Part shown: positions 37,635 through 38,086 of the stretch, in pieces | Layout: every line of letters begins with the position of its first letter | Numbering within the stretch: the first letter of the stretch is position 1 | Origin: a virus | Length of the DNA stretch: 38,086 bases | Strand: one strand, 5' to 3' | Virus record (IMG/VR): IMGVR_UViG_3300022227_000010 | Coordinates: 1 to 38,086 of that record | Program-made: the position numbers and the translations under genes | The notes under the pieces: model-generated | Database searches by the model: none | Seen by the model: only the letters and a program-made list of their open reading frames with translations | Told to the model about the DNA's origin: nothing

Positions 37635-37938
37635 CTAAATACAGAATTGCTGTCCCGGTAGCCAACTGTACTCGGCCCCAATGACCGAATATGACCATAC
37701 CAGTTGGGAAAGTGTTACCGTTATCAATCGCAACACCATTGGGTGTTACCGATCCTGTGCTTGTACCCATGTACTCAACAGACTTGGGTTCGAGTTTTGT
37801 GAATGTTCCGTCTGTAACAAATTGCACCGCAACAATATCTTGATTGTTGTAATCGGTAGTCCCATCCGTGAAGATAGATCCAACTTGCCCAAGACCAACA
37901 TTAGTACCTTCGTTGGCACTCCATTTATCTATAGCCAT
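37618..37938 (-). CDS. Allele-2-specific small structural protein, 106 aa
   Basis: The product (MAIDKWSANEGTNVGLGQVGSIFTDGTTDYNNQDIVAVQFVTDGTFTKLEPKSVEYMGTSTGSVTPNGVAIDNGNTFPTGMVIFGHWGRVQLATGTAILYLG) is beta-rich and resembles small phage decoration or fibre-collar proteins. AGGAATA-type ribosome-binding sequence precedes the start. It has no counterpart in the other version of the segment, so it is gained or lost together with the fibre N-terminus. Confidence 0.7.
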   Translation of the reverse strand: MAIDKWSANEGTNVGLGQVGSIFTDGTTDYNNQDIVAVQFVTDGTFTKLEPKSVEYMGTSTGSVTPNGVAIDNGNTFPTGMVIFGHWGRVQLATGTAILYLGGYNS

Positions 37939-37967
37939 AATATTCCTTTATTCCTTTATTCGTCAAC

Positions 37968-38086
37968 TATCCATTCCAGAGCCAGTAAGTCGGATGGACT
38001 AATCTCCACTTTACTTAATGATTCTGATTTAATTTTTTCTGCCTTAATCGAAACCTTCTCAGCGAGTAGCTTATTCATTTCTTCTA
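37968..38086. repeat. Direct repeat B, copy 2, at window end
   Basis: Identical to bases 642-760. It encodes the C-terminus of the 115-aa protein, which is truncated here by the window end. Confidence 0.97.

Noticed and set aside
1-38086. Terminal repeats as genuine phage genome ends (cos or direct terminal repeats)
   Set aside because: The two repeats have different offsets and lie inside genes; a k-mer-sized assembly bubble explains both better.
1-38086. Integrase, lysogeny repressor, tRNA genes or CRISPR array
   Set aside because: I looked for tyrosine/serine recombinase motifs, tRNA-like cloverleafs and regularly spaced repeats and saw none; the excisionase-like helix-turn-helix gene alone is not evidence of lysogeny.

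Overview
The window looks like an almost complete genome of an uncultured tailed double-stranded DNA phage with a siphovirus layout: terminase, portal, minor head protein, scaffold and capsid; then tail tube, a frameshifted tail chaperone pair, tape measure, tail tip and fibres; then lysis genes and a replication/recombination block. I see no integrase, obvious lysogeny repressor, tRNA, CRISPR array or phage RNA polymerase. Host and lifestyle cannot be fixed from the sequence; a lytic phage of an environmental bacterium is my guess.

The ends show how the sequence was built. Bases 1-120 recur exactly at 37037-37156 and bases 642-760 recur exactly at 37968-38086. The simplest reading is a circular map of about 37.0 or 37.3 kb whose assembly carries two alternative versions (121-641 and 37157-37967) of one variable segment. 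That segment encodes the start of a tail fibre and, in one version only, one or two extra small genes.

Layout, with most genes on the minus strand: 1-6459 tail fibres and accessories (a 1535-residue fibre with an S74 chaperone, a Hint-domain protein); 6556-12941 head and packaging genes; 12990-14072 an adenine-nucleotide-hydrolase-like protein and a helix-turn-helix protein; 14073-14424 a divergent intergenic region with a long inverted repeat and a G-quadruplex motif; 14425-15710 a GC-rich plus-strand cassette with a Gp88-like gene; 15711-16267 non-coding; 16268-21837 the early/replication operon (ERF annealing protein, SSB-like protein, RusA resolvase, nuclease-like protein, DUF1376 initiator, loader-like protein, many tiny genes); 21838-22135 divergent promoters with operator-like repeats; 22136-23657 a plus-strand cassette with a methyltransferase-like protein and two zinc-finger miniproteins; 23663-32726 tail genes; 32764-33981 a zinc-ribbon phosphoesterase; 34046-35622 a lysis cassette of an endolysin and five small membrane proteins; 35677-38086 a second fibre region.

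Two expression elements stand out. The major capsid gene is split by a compact 294-nt group I intron (7384-7677) whose helices P1-P10 can be traced by eye; splicing would give MANVTPTTA-AVYIPEIW. The large terminase gene is broken in frame by a 30-nt insert with two stop codons and a GAAA-capped hairpin, flanked by synonymous glycine codons GGT and GGC. This resembles the translational-bypass element of phage T4 gene 60 and is the best candidate here for something undescribed.
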